A stretch of DNA of 64,000 nucleotides from Streptomyces daqingensis (GTDB lineage Bacteria > Actinomycetota > Actinomycetes > Streptomycetales > Streptomycetaceae): contig NZ_BMMP01000001.1 of the NCBI RefSeq assembly GCF_014645895.1, forward strand, positions 471,624 through 535,623. The letters run 5' to 3'. The notes under the pieces were generated by a model. That model did not search any database, was not told the origin of the DNA, and was given only the letters and a program-made list of their open reading frames with translations. The position numbers and the translations under genes are program-made. Positions within the stretch are counted from its first letter, which is position 1; the number at the start of each line of letters is the position of its first letter. Positions 8,885-18,900 of the stretch are shown piece after piece.

Positions 8885-11101
8885 ATGACGGGACGTCACC
8901 GTCAGCCCTCCGAGAAGCTCCAACGTCATCTGGCCCGGTATGCCACCAAGCGCAGCGGATTCGTCATAGCGGGAGCGTTCGCCGCGAGCTTCATGGCGGC
9001 CGGGACCGCTGCCGCAGCCGACACCGGCCCCAACTCCAGCACGAGCGCCCCGGATTCGGGGACGAACGCGCAGGGGAGCGTCCGGTCGGGCCTGAACGCC
9101 AGCCCGGGGAACACCGTCGGTGCGAACGCCCAACGGACGGGACCGGGCGGGGCGGCGTCACATGACTCGCCCAGGTCGGGCACCACCCAGATCAGCGTCC
9201 GCGACAACGGGGACGGGACGAGGACGGTGTCCACCCAGCACAGCACCCACCGCTTCAACTCGCCGGAAGGTGGAACGCCTGGCGGCGATCCGGCACCGCC
9301 GGACCGCGGTAACCCAGGATCACCGGACCGGGGAGGCCCCGGTGACAAACCGGGATCAGCGGGCGGCGACGGCCCTGGCGCGTCACTCGGTGAGGCGATC
9401 GCCTCCGCGCTGAGCGCGCCGCAGGCGGACGCCCCCGCACCGACCCCGGCGAACGACGCACCGCCATCCGCGAACGACGCACCGGCTCCGCCTCCCGCAG
9501 ACCCTCCGCCTCCCGCCCCGGCCGCTGAGGCACCAGCCGCCCCCGCGCCCGATGCTCCGGCTCCGCCACCCGCTGAGGCGCCCGCTCCAACGAACGACGC
9601 ACCGGCTCCGCCTCCCGCAGACCCTCCGCCTCCGCCTCCGGCACCGGCTGCCGAGGCGCCTCCCGCGCCTGAGGCCGAAGCCCCGGCCCCGCCTCCGGCT
9701 GACCCCCCGGCCCAGGCGCCTGCCGATCATCCGGCACCGCCGCCGGCACAGGCTTCGGGACCCGACGGTCCGGCCCCGGCACCGCCCGGTCCGGCGCCTG
9801 TCGCGGAGCCCGAGCGTCATGCTGCGGACGGTCTCCCGGCGCCGACTGCTCCTGCGCCTGCGGGTCCGCCGCCCGCTCGTGCCGGGAACGCTCCCGCGCC
9901 TGCCGGTCCGCCGCCTGCGCCTGCGGGTCCGCCTCCGCGGCCGGTTGCCGAGCCCGAGCGTCATGCTGCGGACGGTCTCCCGGCCCCGGCTGCTCCTGCG
10001 CCTGCGGGTCCGCCGCCCGCTCGTGCCGGGAACGCTCCCGCACCTGTGGGCCCGCCGCCTGCGCCTGCGGGTCCGCCTCCGGCTGCGCCCGCTCCGGCTC
10101 CGCGGCCGGTTGCCGAGCCCGAGCGTCATGCTGCGGACGGTCTCCCGGCGCCGGCTGCTCCTGCGCCTGTGGGTCCGCCGCCTGCGCCTGTGGGTCCGCC
10201 TCCGGCTCCACGACCGGTTGCCGAGCCCGAGCGTCATGCCGCGGACGGTCTCCCGGCCGCTGAGGGGCCGGCTCCGGTGCCCGCTGCGCCTACCCAGAAT
10301 CCGGCTCAGGTTCCCGCGCCTGCGGACCAGGGGCCGGCACCCGTGCCACCCTCGCAGGGCGCCATCGAACCGACAGATCTCCGCGGCCTTCTCGGAGCCC
10401 CGCCCGCCCCGGCTCCGGCGCCTGTCGCGGAGCCCGAGCGCCACGCTGCCGACGGCCTCCAGGCTGCTCCAGCCCCTACGGAATCCGGCCCGCTGCCGGC
10501 GGCTCCGGGGAATCTCCCCGGCCGGCCGCTGGAGATCGGACCGGACGTTCTCATCCCGACGCACGAAGTGCCCGGGCTGGACGCCTACAAGCCGGCGCCG
10601 AGCGCAAGCGGAAACATCACCTCTCCGTACTCGGCCACGGTGTATCTCCCGGGCCACGTCGACCCGCCCAGCGCCGGCCCGCTGCCGGAAGCGAGCTGGA
10701 AGAACGGGTTGTTGAGCGCGTGGCATCCCAACACCACAGGGGACAAGGTGAGCATCCCCGTGAAACAGCCGGGCGAGACCGTTCAGGTCAACGGGCGGCC
10801 CATGACCAAGCCGGGCAAGCTGGAAGCGTTCGACCTCTCCGTGGACCGCAGTTACCAGATACGAGCCGTCGGGATGGACGCGGTGGACTCCCAGCAGATG
10901 GTCACGCCGCAGGGACAACGCGTCACCCGGGTGAACTACGAGTACCAGTACGAGGTTCGCGAGGGGACCAACGTCATCTTCAACGAGATCAACTTCCCGA
11001 GCGATTCGGAATGGAAGCGCGTCTCGACAGAAAACGTCGCCGATCTGGTCCGGAACAACGGTGTGGCGTCCGCGAATCTGCCGGGCCGGGAAGGCAAGTG
11101 A
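8885..11101 (+). CDS. Exported Pro/Ala-rich repeat protein
   Basis: 738 residues. A long basic N-terminus (to about residue 23) leads into a hydrophobic stretch and an AAA-AD signal-peptidase-like site near 46. Residues about 180-540 are Pro/Ala-rich low complexity with five copies of PVAEPERHAADGL (start residues 305, 353, 408, 444, 513). The last 190 residues are of normal composition and may fold (PDVLIPTHEVPGLDAYK, YEYQYEVREGTNVIFNEINF). There is no sortase motif or C-terminal membrane anchor, so it is probably secreted or held in the wall by the Pro-rich stalk. I do not recognise the C-terminal domain. Stop is followed by a strong hairpin at 11229-11260. Confidence 0.8.
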   Translation: MTGRHRQPSEKLQRHLARYATKRSGFVIAGAFAASFMAAGTAAAADTGPNSSTSAPDSGTNAQGSVRSGLNASPGNTVGANAQRTGPGGAASHDSPRSGTTQISVRDNGDGTRTVSTQHSTHRFNSPEGGTPGGDPAPPDRGNPGSPDRGGPGDKPGSAGGDGPGASLGEAIASALSAPQADAPAPTPANDAPPSANDAPAPPPADPPPPAPAAEAPAAPAPDAPAPPPAEAPAPTNDAPAPPPADPPPPPPAPAAEAPPAPEAEAPAPPPADPPAQAPADHPAPPPAQASGPDGPAPAPPGPAPVAEPERHAADGLPAPTAPAPAGPPPARAGNAPAPAGPPPAPAGPPPRPVAEPERHAADGLPAPAAPAPAGPPPARAGNAPAPVGPPPAPAGPPPAAPAPAPRPVAEPERHAADGLPAPAAPAPVGPPPAPVGPPPAPRPVAEPERHAADGLPAAEGPAPVPAAPTQNPAQVPAPADQGPAPVPPSQGAIEPTDLRGLLGAPPAPAPAPVAEPERHAADGLQAAPAPTESGPLPAAPGNLPGRPLEIGPDVLIPTHEVPGLDAYKPAPSASGNITSPYSATVYLPGHVDPPSAGPLPEASWKNGLLSAWHPNTTGDKVSIPVKQPGETVQVNGRPMTKPGKLEAFDLSVDRSYQIRAVGMDAVDSQQMVTPQGQRVTRVNYEYQYEVREGTNVIFNEINFPSDSEWKRVSTENVADLVRNNGVASANLPGREGK
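9797..10459 (+). repeat. Five coding repeats of a 39-bp unit inside the Pro/Ala-rich gene
   Basis: Copies at 9797-9835, 9941-9979, 10106-10144, 10214-10252 and 10421-10459 each encode PVAEPERHAADGL; spacings are 144, 165, 108 and 207 nt, all multiples of three. Between them GPPPAP-type units vary in number. This is a protein tandem array, not a CRISPR. Confidence 0.9.
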
Positions 11102-11228
11102 CCGTCCCTCTGCCCGGCCCGAGAGGTCCGTCGGTCGGCCGCTGAAGTACGGGGACGCTTCTGTCCCGCGCGACCCGGCCTGCCGGGGGTTCGCATCGCG
11201 CAGCGGCAGGTGACGCGGGCCCCACTGG

Positions 11229-11260
11229 GGCCCCGCTGCTCGACTCCGAGCAGCGGGGCC
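11229..11260 (+). terminator. Strong hairpin terminator after the Pro/Ala-rich gene
   Basis: A perfect 14-bp GC-rich stem (arms 11229-11242 and 11247-11260) with loop actc lies 128 bp downstream of the stop. There is no U-tract, which is usual for Streptomyces. Confidence 0.7.
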
Positions 11261-11280
11261 ACAATTGCTCCCTCGTTCCC

Positions 11281-11910
11281 GTGTCCGGGTCACATATCGA
11301 GCGTCCGCCAGTTCTGTCAGTGCACCCGCGAACTGCCGGCACTGCCGCCTCCCGGGCTGCGTTGGACGAGCTGAGCGCGGAACTCGACTTCACCGCGCCG
11401 TCCGCCGAAGCCGGCCATTCCGCTGACGGCCGGAAGGTCATCCGCGGGCAGCTCGTCGACGAACACGCCGCGACCACCCCCGGCTCGCCGGACCACCACC
11501 ACGCCGCAGGAACCTCTCGGGTACGGGAAGCCGCTGGCTCCGAAAGCGATGCCGGACCTGACGGCCCGGCCCCGGCGACGCGAACCTCAACTGCCCGATG
11601 GGGCGCCAGGAGAAGCGGATGGCGGCGCCCGACGAGCCTTCTCGTGGCAGCCGCTGTCCTCGTGCTGCTCCCATTGTCGTTCTACGAGAGCCGCACGACT
11701 GGAATCGGCTACGACATGGGAAACCTCCCGGTGAGGAGTCCGCGGAGTCGCCGAAGCCGACCTACTCCTGGCAAGGGCTGCGGCGGTCATCGAGAAAGGC
11801 CTGCCCTCCGATCCTGAGCCCTTCCATCCAGTACGAGGGCTGGTGGAGATGAACGTAACCCGCCCCGATGCGGCGAACCCGGCCCCGGATCGGCGGCGCG
11901 TGGTGTGACA
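11281..11910 (+). pseudogene. Possible degraded membrane-protein gene
   Basis: Coding-like sequence appears in successive frames of the plus strand. From 11281 one frame gives an acidic segment and then a membrane segment (SLLVAAAVLVLLPLSFYES, about 11635-11695). A second frame continues with GEESAESPKPTYSW near 11730-11775, and a third with ARAAAVIEKGLPSDPEPF up to a stop near 11910. Two small indels would join these into one gene for an anchored protein. This is judged by eye only and could be chance in GC-rich DNA. Confidence 0.3.
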
Positions 11911-11915
11911 CGGTC

Positions 11916-13466
11916 TCATTCCCGTGGGCAGGCGTCCGGGTCTGTGCCCCTGTACGTGCGGTACAGCGGGTCGACGGATTTCGGGTCGGGCCCCGTGTCC
12001 CAACTGAACTCGAGGACCGGGACCGGTTTGCACACCGACCACTGCTGGTTCTGGCCGCTGCGCTCGAATCCGAAGCCGTATCTGCCTCCGGCGCCGCGAA
12101 GGCATTCGTCGCACCTGTCCTCGTCGATGCTCGGGTCGAGAAGGGTGTCGTAGACGAGGTCCTTGTCCGGGATCTTCGGGGACCCCGTGTGCCCCTTGTT
12201 GAGGTCGTCGAAGCTGTAGTCGACGGCGTCGGCGAGGATCTGGACGGAGTCGTAGTACATGGCCGAGTAGCCGTCGTCCAGCGAGCGCCGGCCCAGTTTG
12301 TAGGTGTCCTCGAAGCCGCGGAACTCGCGGAGGAAGCGCGTCACTCCCAAGGGCGCCTCACCGCCGCGCCACCAGGAGGTGTCGACGGAGGAGGCGTTGA
12401 CGAGCCGGGCGTTGGCGTCCAGCAGGTTCAGCCGGGTCTCTTCGGAGGTCAGGGTGGGGTCGAGTCCGATACCCACCTTGAGGATGCGGAGTTTGCGGCC
12501 GTCGCCGCACGGCGAGTCCGCGATCTTCTCCACGAAGGCGGGCAGGTCCTGGTCGCGCCCCGCGAAGAAGATGGTGTCGTAGTCAGGCCCCCTGCAGATC
12601 TTGCCGACTGCGCCCGTGAAGCGCCGTGGTATGCCCTTCTTGTTGCCGGTGACGCCGAGGTAGGGGGCGCTGCTGTCCTCGAGGCCCCAGGTCTTGCCGA
12701 ACTCCTCATCGATGACCTTGCGCAGGTTCTTCGAGTAGACGTCCGTGGCTTGCCGGTCGTAGAGCAGGAACCCCCGCTCGGGACGCCGACCCTCCGCACC
12801 GTGCTCGTCACGCTTCAGATACTGCTTCAGAGCCTCGGCGAACTCTCTGTTGTTCGGTGAAGTCTTGAAGAAGTACTGGGAGTTCATATCGGCCGAGGTC
12901 GTGGTGGGGCCGACGGTGGGGATCTTCCTCTTGCTCAGATCGTCGATGGCCTCGCGCGTCTCCGAGGTGCTGCTCGGTATGCCCGCGACGCCCACCAGCG
13001 GGTTCTCCTTCTCCCGGGCCAGTTCGGAGAGCCGCTCATGCACCGGAAGCCACTTGTCGAGGTCCTTGCCGTCCGGGGCGAGCAGCAGCTGAAGGTGTGG
13101 CGCTGCCTTCTCGTTGACCTCTTGCTGTGCGGCCAGCGCTCCGGCCACGGCGCGGCGGATCATGTCGGGCGTCATGGCGCTGGTGTCGTCGTAGGTGAAC
13201 GGCATCTTCAGCGCGACCCGCACGTACGGAGTGTCCGACGGCGACTCGTACTTGTCCCGCACCCGGTCGTTCTGCTTCTCGATCTCCTGCAGCAGCTTTC
13301 CGGTCTCCGGGTCCTTCACCTCGAAGGCGCGGTCCGTCACCCCGACGCACTCGCCGTCCACGGCCTCCAGGCCCTCCTGGCATTGGTCGGGCCAGAGCCA
13401 GGTGACCAGCGAGACGACGGCGACGATGACGGTTCCGGCGGCGACGGCCGCCAAGGTCCCCGTCAC
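11916..13466 (-). CDS. Membrane-anchored periplasmic-binding-fold (ABC receptor-like) protein
   Basis: 516 residues. One N-terminal membrane segment (about 4-24, TLAAVAAGTVIVAVVSLVTW) precedes an extracytoplasmic region resembling type I periplasmic binding proteins of the branched-chain amino acid/Leu-Ile-Val class: VGVAGIPSSTSETREAIDDL and PTVGPTTTSADMNSQYFFKT are the typical cleft-loop regions. No transporter permease or ATPase subunit is nearby, so it is more likely a sensor than a transport component. GTG start follows AGGGAG; an upstream TTG is a weaker alternative. It lies 57 bp behind the ATPase gene and is probably cotranscribed with it. Confidence 0.75.
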   Translation of the reverse strand: MTGTLAAVAAGTVIVAVVSLVTWLWPDQCQEGLEAVDGECVGVTDRAFEVKDPETGKLLQEIEKQNDRVRDKYESPSDTPYVRVALKMPFTYDDTSAMTPDMIRRAVAGALAAQQEVNEKAAPHLQLLLAPDGKDLDKWLPVHERLSELAREKENPLVGVAGIPSSTSETREAIDDLSKRKIPTVGPTTTSADMNSQYFFKTSPNNREFAEALKQYLKRDEHGAEGRRPERGFLLYDRQATDVYSKNLRKVIDEEFGKTWGLEDSSAPYLGVTGNKKGIPRRFTGAVGKICRGPDYDTIFFAGRDQDLPAFVEKIADSPCGDGRKLRILKVGIGLDPTLTSEETRLNLLDANARLVNASSVDTSWWRGGEAPLGVTRFLREFRGFEDTYKLGRRSLDDGYSAMYYDSVQILADAVDYSFDDLNKGHTGSPKIPDKDLVYDTLLDPSIDEDRCDECLRGAGGRYGFGFERSGQNQQWSVCKPVPVLEFSWDTGPDPKSVDPLYRTYRGTDPDACPRE

Positions 13467-13523
13467 GGGGCCCCACTCCCTGTGGTGAATCGCTAAGCGC
13501 AATGTTCCTCGCAATCAGAGCTG

Positions 13524-15767
13524 TCAGGCCGGGCCGCGGAAGGACTGGCTCGTGCCGGGCTTGTCCGCGGTGGCCGGGGGAACGGTGAACGGGCGCTTCT
13601 TCTCCGCGGCCGCCGGCCACGTGCGCGCCACGTGCCGCAACTCGGTGCGCCATGTGGGGTGCAGCCGGGAGAGGCAGCCGAACTCCTCGCGTACGGCGGC
13701 ACGCAGGTCGCGGTCGGGTTCGGTGTGCGCCTCGGACAGGCACCACAGCGCGTGCAGAAGGCTGTTGATGGAGAGCAGCGCCTCGTCGCGTGACCCGGCC
13801 TCGTCGTAGGGGCCCGGATTCCCGGGCGGGCCCGCCTGCTCGCGGAGCGCCGTACCCGTACGGGCGTCCTCCCCGTCGTCGCACGGCGGTACGGGGGCCG
13901 TCGCGCAGTACGCCAGCAGCGTCAGCCACTCTCCGGCTCCTCCGCGCTGGCCCTTCCCCAGTTCGAACAGCTCCTCCAGCACGCCGGCGACCGTCTGTGT
14001 CCTGCCCGCGGCCATGGAGTGCCACTGCGCGTGCTCGACGCCGCCGTTGCCCGGGTCGCGGTGGTGCTGGACGAGGAAGTCGTGGACGTCCTGCCAGAGT
14101 TCACCGCCCTTGTCGCTCATGATGCGGCGCGCTTCGGCCATCAGGAGCCGCTGGAGGAGCGGGTGGGCGACAAGCGGGCCGTCAGAGGTGGGGTAGCGCT
14201 GCCACTGGTGCGTCTCCAGATAGTCCTCCGCGGCGTTGGCCTGGAGCTGTTCCGGCCCACGCAGGCCGAGGTGGCCGGCGAGCGCCTCGGCCGCCGTGCG
14301 ATCGCGGGCGAGGCAGAGCTGTACGAGACGGTGGCGCTGACGCGGCTCCGGCACGAGGCGCTCGAGTATCGCCGTCGTGACGGGCCGCCCGTCCGGGCCC
14401 CGCAGCCTCAGCAGCGACTCGGGGACGACGTCCTGCCCTCCGCGTACGGCGGCCAGAACGGCGTCGCAGAACATCTCGCTCGCCGCGGGATGGCCGTCGG
14501 TCACCGCGTAGACGGCGGAGGCCAGGTAGTGGTGGAGCGTGGTGTCCGCCCGGTCGAGCAGGGAGAGGATCTCTCCCGGCCCGAGCGGCGTGAGCGGGAC
14601 GACGAGGAGCCCCGCGGACGGCGAGCGGCCCCGCCTGGGCGCCGTCTCGCTCAACGCCTCGGCCAGCAGGGGGAGTTCGCAGCGCACCGCGTCGGGTGCG
14701 TCGTCGGGAACGCCCCCGAGATGGGTCGCGGCGACGATGAGGTGGTCGTCCGGCTGCCGGTCGGGCTTCGCCCTTTCGCCGAGCAGCAGGTCGATGAAGC
14801 GCTTCCCGGACGGGTGGTGGGCGTCGTCCAGCAGGATCAGAGGCCAGCGTTCCCGGTTGGCGCGCTGGAGTGGTCCGTACGCGGCGGCGATGTCGTGAAG
14901 CAGGGCGGCCACGAGGGTGCGCGCGCTGGCGTGCCCAGGGTCGCCGCCCTGGTGCAGCCGCAGGCCGAGTCGGACCAGCGGAGCCGGGCTGTCCGCCGAA
15001 GCGGCGGCGACCTCGCCGTGCTGCTTCCCGTACCAGATCTGCGCCGGGGAGACCGGGCAGAACTCCTCGAGCTTCTCGGCCAGGCGCTGCGTCAGCTGCC
15101 GGCGGTGCGCGTCCTCCCGGTTGCCGCTGTCCTTCTGCTTGCTCCCGTTCTCCCGCTCGTGACGCCCGGCTTCGGCACCGAGGTCAACCTCGTCTCCGCC
15201 CTGTTCCGGCGGCAGGTCGACGGCTTCGGCCAGGGCGCGGGCGAGATCGCCGGGCTCCTCGCTGCTGAGGCCGCACGCGATCAGCATCCGGGCGATGCGC
15301 AGGCAGGTCTCGTCGCGTTCGGCGACGGCGCCGGCCTCCCACGTCGAGACGGCCACCAGCCCGGGGAGCAGAACGCGGAACGGATGCCGTGCGCTGGGGC
15401 GGCGCAGCGGATACCGGGAGGGGAGGCCGGGGGCGAGGCCGCACACCAGTTCCTGGAGGAGCTGCACCAGGTTTGCGGCGGTGCTCGGAGCCCCGTCGCG
15501 TCCCGCTGCGGTGGGACGCTGGTCGGGGGGCACGGCACGTATGTACGCGAAGGGCAGCCGGCCCGCGTACCGCGAGGCGAGCGCGTCCAGTACCGCGGTA
15601 CGCCCCATGCCGTGCTGTCCGGTGATCAGGACGACGGGAGGGTCGGGGCGGGGCTCCCAGCGCACTCGCGCGCGTTCGCCGTATGCGAGGCCGGTGAGCT
15701 GTGGCATGAGGGAACGCAGGAGGGGATCGCGCCCGTAGAGCAGCCGCGCTCTGTCCGCCATGCACAT
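13524..15767 (-). CDS. Large STAND-like P-loop ATPase with altered Walker A
   Basis: 747 residues. The N-terminal half holds a P-loop region, VVLITGQHGMGRTAVLDAL (about 45-63), where the invariant Walker A lysine is arginine, and a Walker B-like WPLILLDDAHH (about 305). The remainder is helical without recognised repeats. The pattern suggests an AAA/STAND regulator whose nucleotide binding may be weak. It is followed closely by the anchored binding-fold protein and preceded by the NACHT gene, all on the same strand. A second ATG two codons downstream is equally possible. Confidence 0.7.
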   Translation of the reverse strand: MCMADRARLLYGRDPLLRSLMPQLTGLAYGERARVRWEPRPDPPVVLITGQHGMGRTAVLDALASRYAGRLPFAYIRAVPPDQRPTAAGRDGAPSTAANLVQLLQELVCGLAPGLPSRYPLRRPSARHPFRVLLPGLVAVSTWEAGAVAERDETCLRIARMLIACGLSSEEPGDLARALAEAVDLPPEQGGDEVDLGAEAGRHERENGSKQKDSGNREDAHRRQLTQRLAEKLEEFCPVSPAQIWYGKQHGEVAAASADSPAPLVRLGLRLHQGGDPGHASARTLVAALLHDIAAAYGPLQRANRERWPLILLDDAHHPSGKRFIDLLLGERAKPDRQPDDHLIVAATHLGGVPDDAPDAVRCELPLLAEALSETAPRRGRSPSAGLLVVPLTPLGPGEILSLLDRADTTLHHYLASAVYAVTDGHPAASEMFCDAVLAAVRGGQDVVPESLLRLRGPDGRPVTTAILERLVPEPRQRHRLVQLCLARDRTAAEALAGHLGLRGPEQLQANAAEDYLETHQWQRYPTSDGPLVAHPLLQRLLMAEARRIMSDKGGELWQDVHDFLVQHHRDPGNGGVEHAQWHSMAAGRTQTVAGVLEELFELGKGQRGGAGEWLTLLAYCATAPVPPCDDGEDARTGTALREQAGPPGNPGPYDEAGSRDEALLSINSLLHALWCLSEAHTEPDRDLRAAVREEFGCLSRLHPTWRTELRHVARTWPAAAEKKRPFTVPPATADKPGTSQSFRGPA

Positions 15768-15903
15768 GCACCCGATGCGTCATCCGCCCGACGCCTCTCG
15801 CGCCGGCCGGCTCGCCAACTACTGCTGGAAGCAAAGAACTTACATCTGCGTCACCGCGTGGGGCCAGCGCGTGACAGTGTGGAGGGCGGTACGGGTGAGG
15901 TCG

Positions 15904-18900
15904 TCACGAGTGCGGGTAGATGTCGATATCCACCTCCTCGGGGAGCAGATCCCCGCCGTGGACCACCCCCGGATACTCCAGCCGTACGTGCTGGAGGTCC
16001 CGCAGCCTCACGAGTTGGGACAGGTCGATCTCGGCGGCCTGGAAGACATGAAGCTCCCTCAGCCCCGGCAGCCGCAGGGCGATGGTGTCCAGGTCCAGGC
16101 GGGTCCCCGCGCGCGCTCGCACTTCCAGACGCGTCACCTGCGGTATCTCGACGCGGGGAGCCGCGAAGAGCAGCGTGCTGAGCTGCGAGGGGGAGAGCGA
16201 GAGCGTCCTCAGCCGCGGCATGCCGCCCAGCAGCGAGCCCCACAGCTCCGGCAGCAGCCGTCCGCTCGCCTCCCGCAGATGCAGCTCCTCCAGGGAGCCG
16301 AAGCCCTCTATGCCGTCCAGCTCGGAGGCCGCCGGCGGGAGCGCCAGCACCCGCAGGTCGCCGGTGCGCGGCAGGTCGCTCAGGCCCCTCCACGGCACGT
16401 CGCTGCCCACCTGCAGCTCCTCCAGCGAGGCGCACTCTTCGAGCGTGCTCATCGGCTCGAAGCCCGGAAGGTTGCGCAGCGTCAGCCGTTTCAGGTTCCG
16501 GAGGCGGGTGAGGGGTGCGGGGTCGGTCAGGTCGCGGCAGCCCTCCAGCACGAGCGTATCCAGGCGGCCGAACCGCTCCAGCTCGCCGAGACCGTTGTTG
16601 AGCCCGTGAGTGCCGCGCAGCCGCAACTCCCGCAGGCTGCCCGGGTCGAGGGCGGCGAGGACGTCTCCGAGGGCGAAGTCGCCGTGGCAGCCCACTCGTT
16701 CACGGCCGTCCATGCGGCTCAGCGCGGCGAGCTCGCCCTGCGACCGTACGGTCACCACGCCGCCGGGGGTCGATTCCAGCAGCGGGCGGATGATCTCCTC
16801 GGCGTAGGTCTCCGTGTCGAACCGGTCCCAGTGACCGAGGAGTTGGGCCCGGACAGACGCCTGGCCGGTACCCAGGAACTCCTTGAGCCGCGTGATGGCG
16901 GCGTCGCCGCCGATCTGGCAGATTGCGTGCACGGTGGCGAGTTCCTCGTCTCCCGTCAGCTCGGCCGCATCGGGTAAGAGGTTGAGCAGCAGAGGCCCTG
17001 TGCGTGCCAGCGCTCTCGCCTCGCGCAGGCTCTTGGGCGGCAGCATGCTGGACGCGTGCTCCCTGACGGTCTGCCGTACCTCCGGCGCGAGCCGGGTCGC
17101 CAGCTCCAGCGACGCCAGGGCGAGCAACTGCAGGCGTGCCTGGACGGAAGGCTGCGGCGTCCGGAGGGCGCGCTCGGTGAGACCGTTGAGGATGTCGGCG
17201 CGCTGCGAGTGGTCACCTTGGGCAACCGCCATCTGCACCACGTCCTCCCACTCGTCCAGGTGCGCGTTGTTAATCAGCATGCCCATGTCCCGTTCCTCAA
17301 GCAGCGCTTTGGCGCCGAGAAAATCCTGGAAGGTGCGGTGGATGAAGGCGACCGTCGATTCCGTGGGTTCCCGCAGCAGGCCGGAGCGCTCCAGCAGGAA
17401 CTGGAGCGCCTCCTCGGCGGATCCCAGATCCGCCAGGAGCGGCACGGACAGCTGCAGCCGGCGTACGAGCTCCGCCGCGTCGTCACGGTCCAGCTGCGTA
17501 CGTTCGTTGCGGATCAGCCAGTGCGCCAGCCATTTCAGCGGCTCCGTGGCCGACTCCCGGTTGAGCTTCGTGTAGACCTTGCGTTCGGGATCGCGGCGCC
17601 GCAGCAGCATGTCGAGCGCCGCCTCGTACAGGGTGACCCGGTCGCGGGGCAGGACGCCCCGCCGTTCCCGGTTCAGCGCGCAGATCAGGCCGCACATCAG
17701 GGGGTTGGTGGCCAGCCTGCTCAACTCGGGGGTCGAGCGCAGCACATCGGTGAGGTCCCGGCCGGAGGCCTCGTCGGCACCCGCCGCGACATGCCAGCGC
17801 TCCACGAACCGCCGCGTGTCCGAGGGGCGCATGGCGTCGAGCCTGTACTCGCGGAAGAGTTCACCCGCGAGCCAGCCCTTCTCCAGCGCGGCGGGACGGG
17901 TCGTGACCAGCCACAGGTTGCCCGGAAAGGACGCGAGCAGGTCGCGCAGCCACTCGCGCACGCCGTCGCGCTGGTCCAGCGGAATCTCGTCGACGCCGTC
18001 GATCAGCATCAGAGCACGCCCGCTCCTCATCACGCGCTGGGCCCACCCGTCAGGGGCTTCCATCACGCCGCCGGCCCAGCCCAGGAAGTCCTTGGGGGAG
18101 GGCAGCTCGGCGTTCCTGCGGGTCAGGTTGCGCAGCGGCAGGACGAAGGGCACGCGGCCGGTCAGCTGCGGCGGCAGAGCGCCCCCGTCCGCGCCCTTCT
18201 GCCGCGCGGTGATGAACGCGAGCCACTGCACCAACGTCGTCTTGCCGGTCCCGGCGACGCCGCGCAGGATCACGCGCTCGTGATCGGCGAACGCCGCCTC
18301 GAGCGGCCTGCCCGCCCGCTCGGCCTCCGGCTCTTCGCCGTCCTCGCCCTCCTCCCCGGGGCCGTCGGACCCCACTGGCCCGGGGCCGGCGTGTGCCGGG
18401 ACGGTGTCGAGAGTGAGATACGCGCTCTCCAGCGGCCAGTTGGCATCACCCGGGCCGTCGAGGTCCACTCCGTGGATGGCGAGGCGATTCTGACGGCGGA
18501 CGACGAACGCCGCGTAATCCGCCTCGAACTCCGCGTCGCCCTCGGCCTCTTCACGCGAGAGACGGCCGAGCTGCTCCATCACGCGGCCGACCTTCTCGTT
18601 GATCTCCCGGACTTCCTGGCGCGTTTCCACGTCCGCCCGCGCCGCGAAACCGGGCCGTTCGCTGAAGAAGCAGAGGATGTGCACGCACGCCGTGACGAGC
18701 AGCCTGTCGTGGAACCGCCCGGCGTCGTCACCGAGGAGACGCCGCGTCTGCGTCCCCGCCGCCTCCGCGAGCTTGGCGGCCAGGGCCTCCGGTCCGAGCG
18801 CGACAGCCTGCACATCGTCCATGTCCAGGTCCCCGAGCGCGTGGAGCGTACGGGTCAGGGCCTGCCCGACGGCGTCGCGCTGTTCCGGGACGACGGGCGG

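Noticed and set aside
9400..10500. Repetitive DNA resembling a repeat array
   Set aside because: Repeats are in frame, irregularly spaced and encode Pro/Ala-rich protein; not a CRISPR or mobile element.
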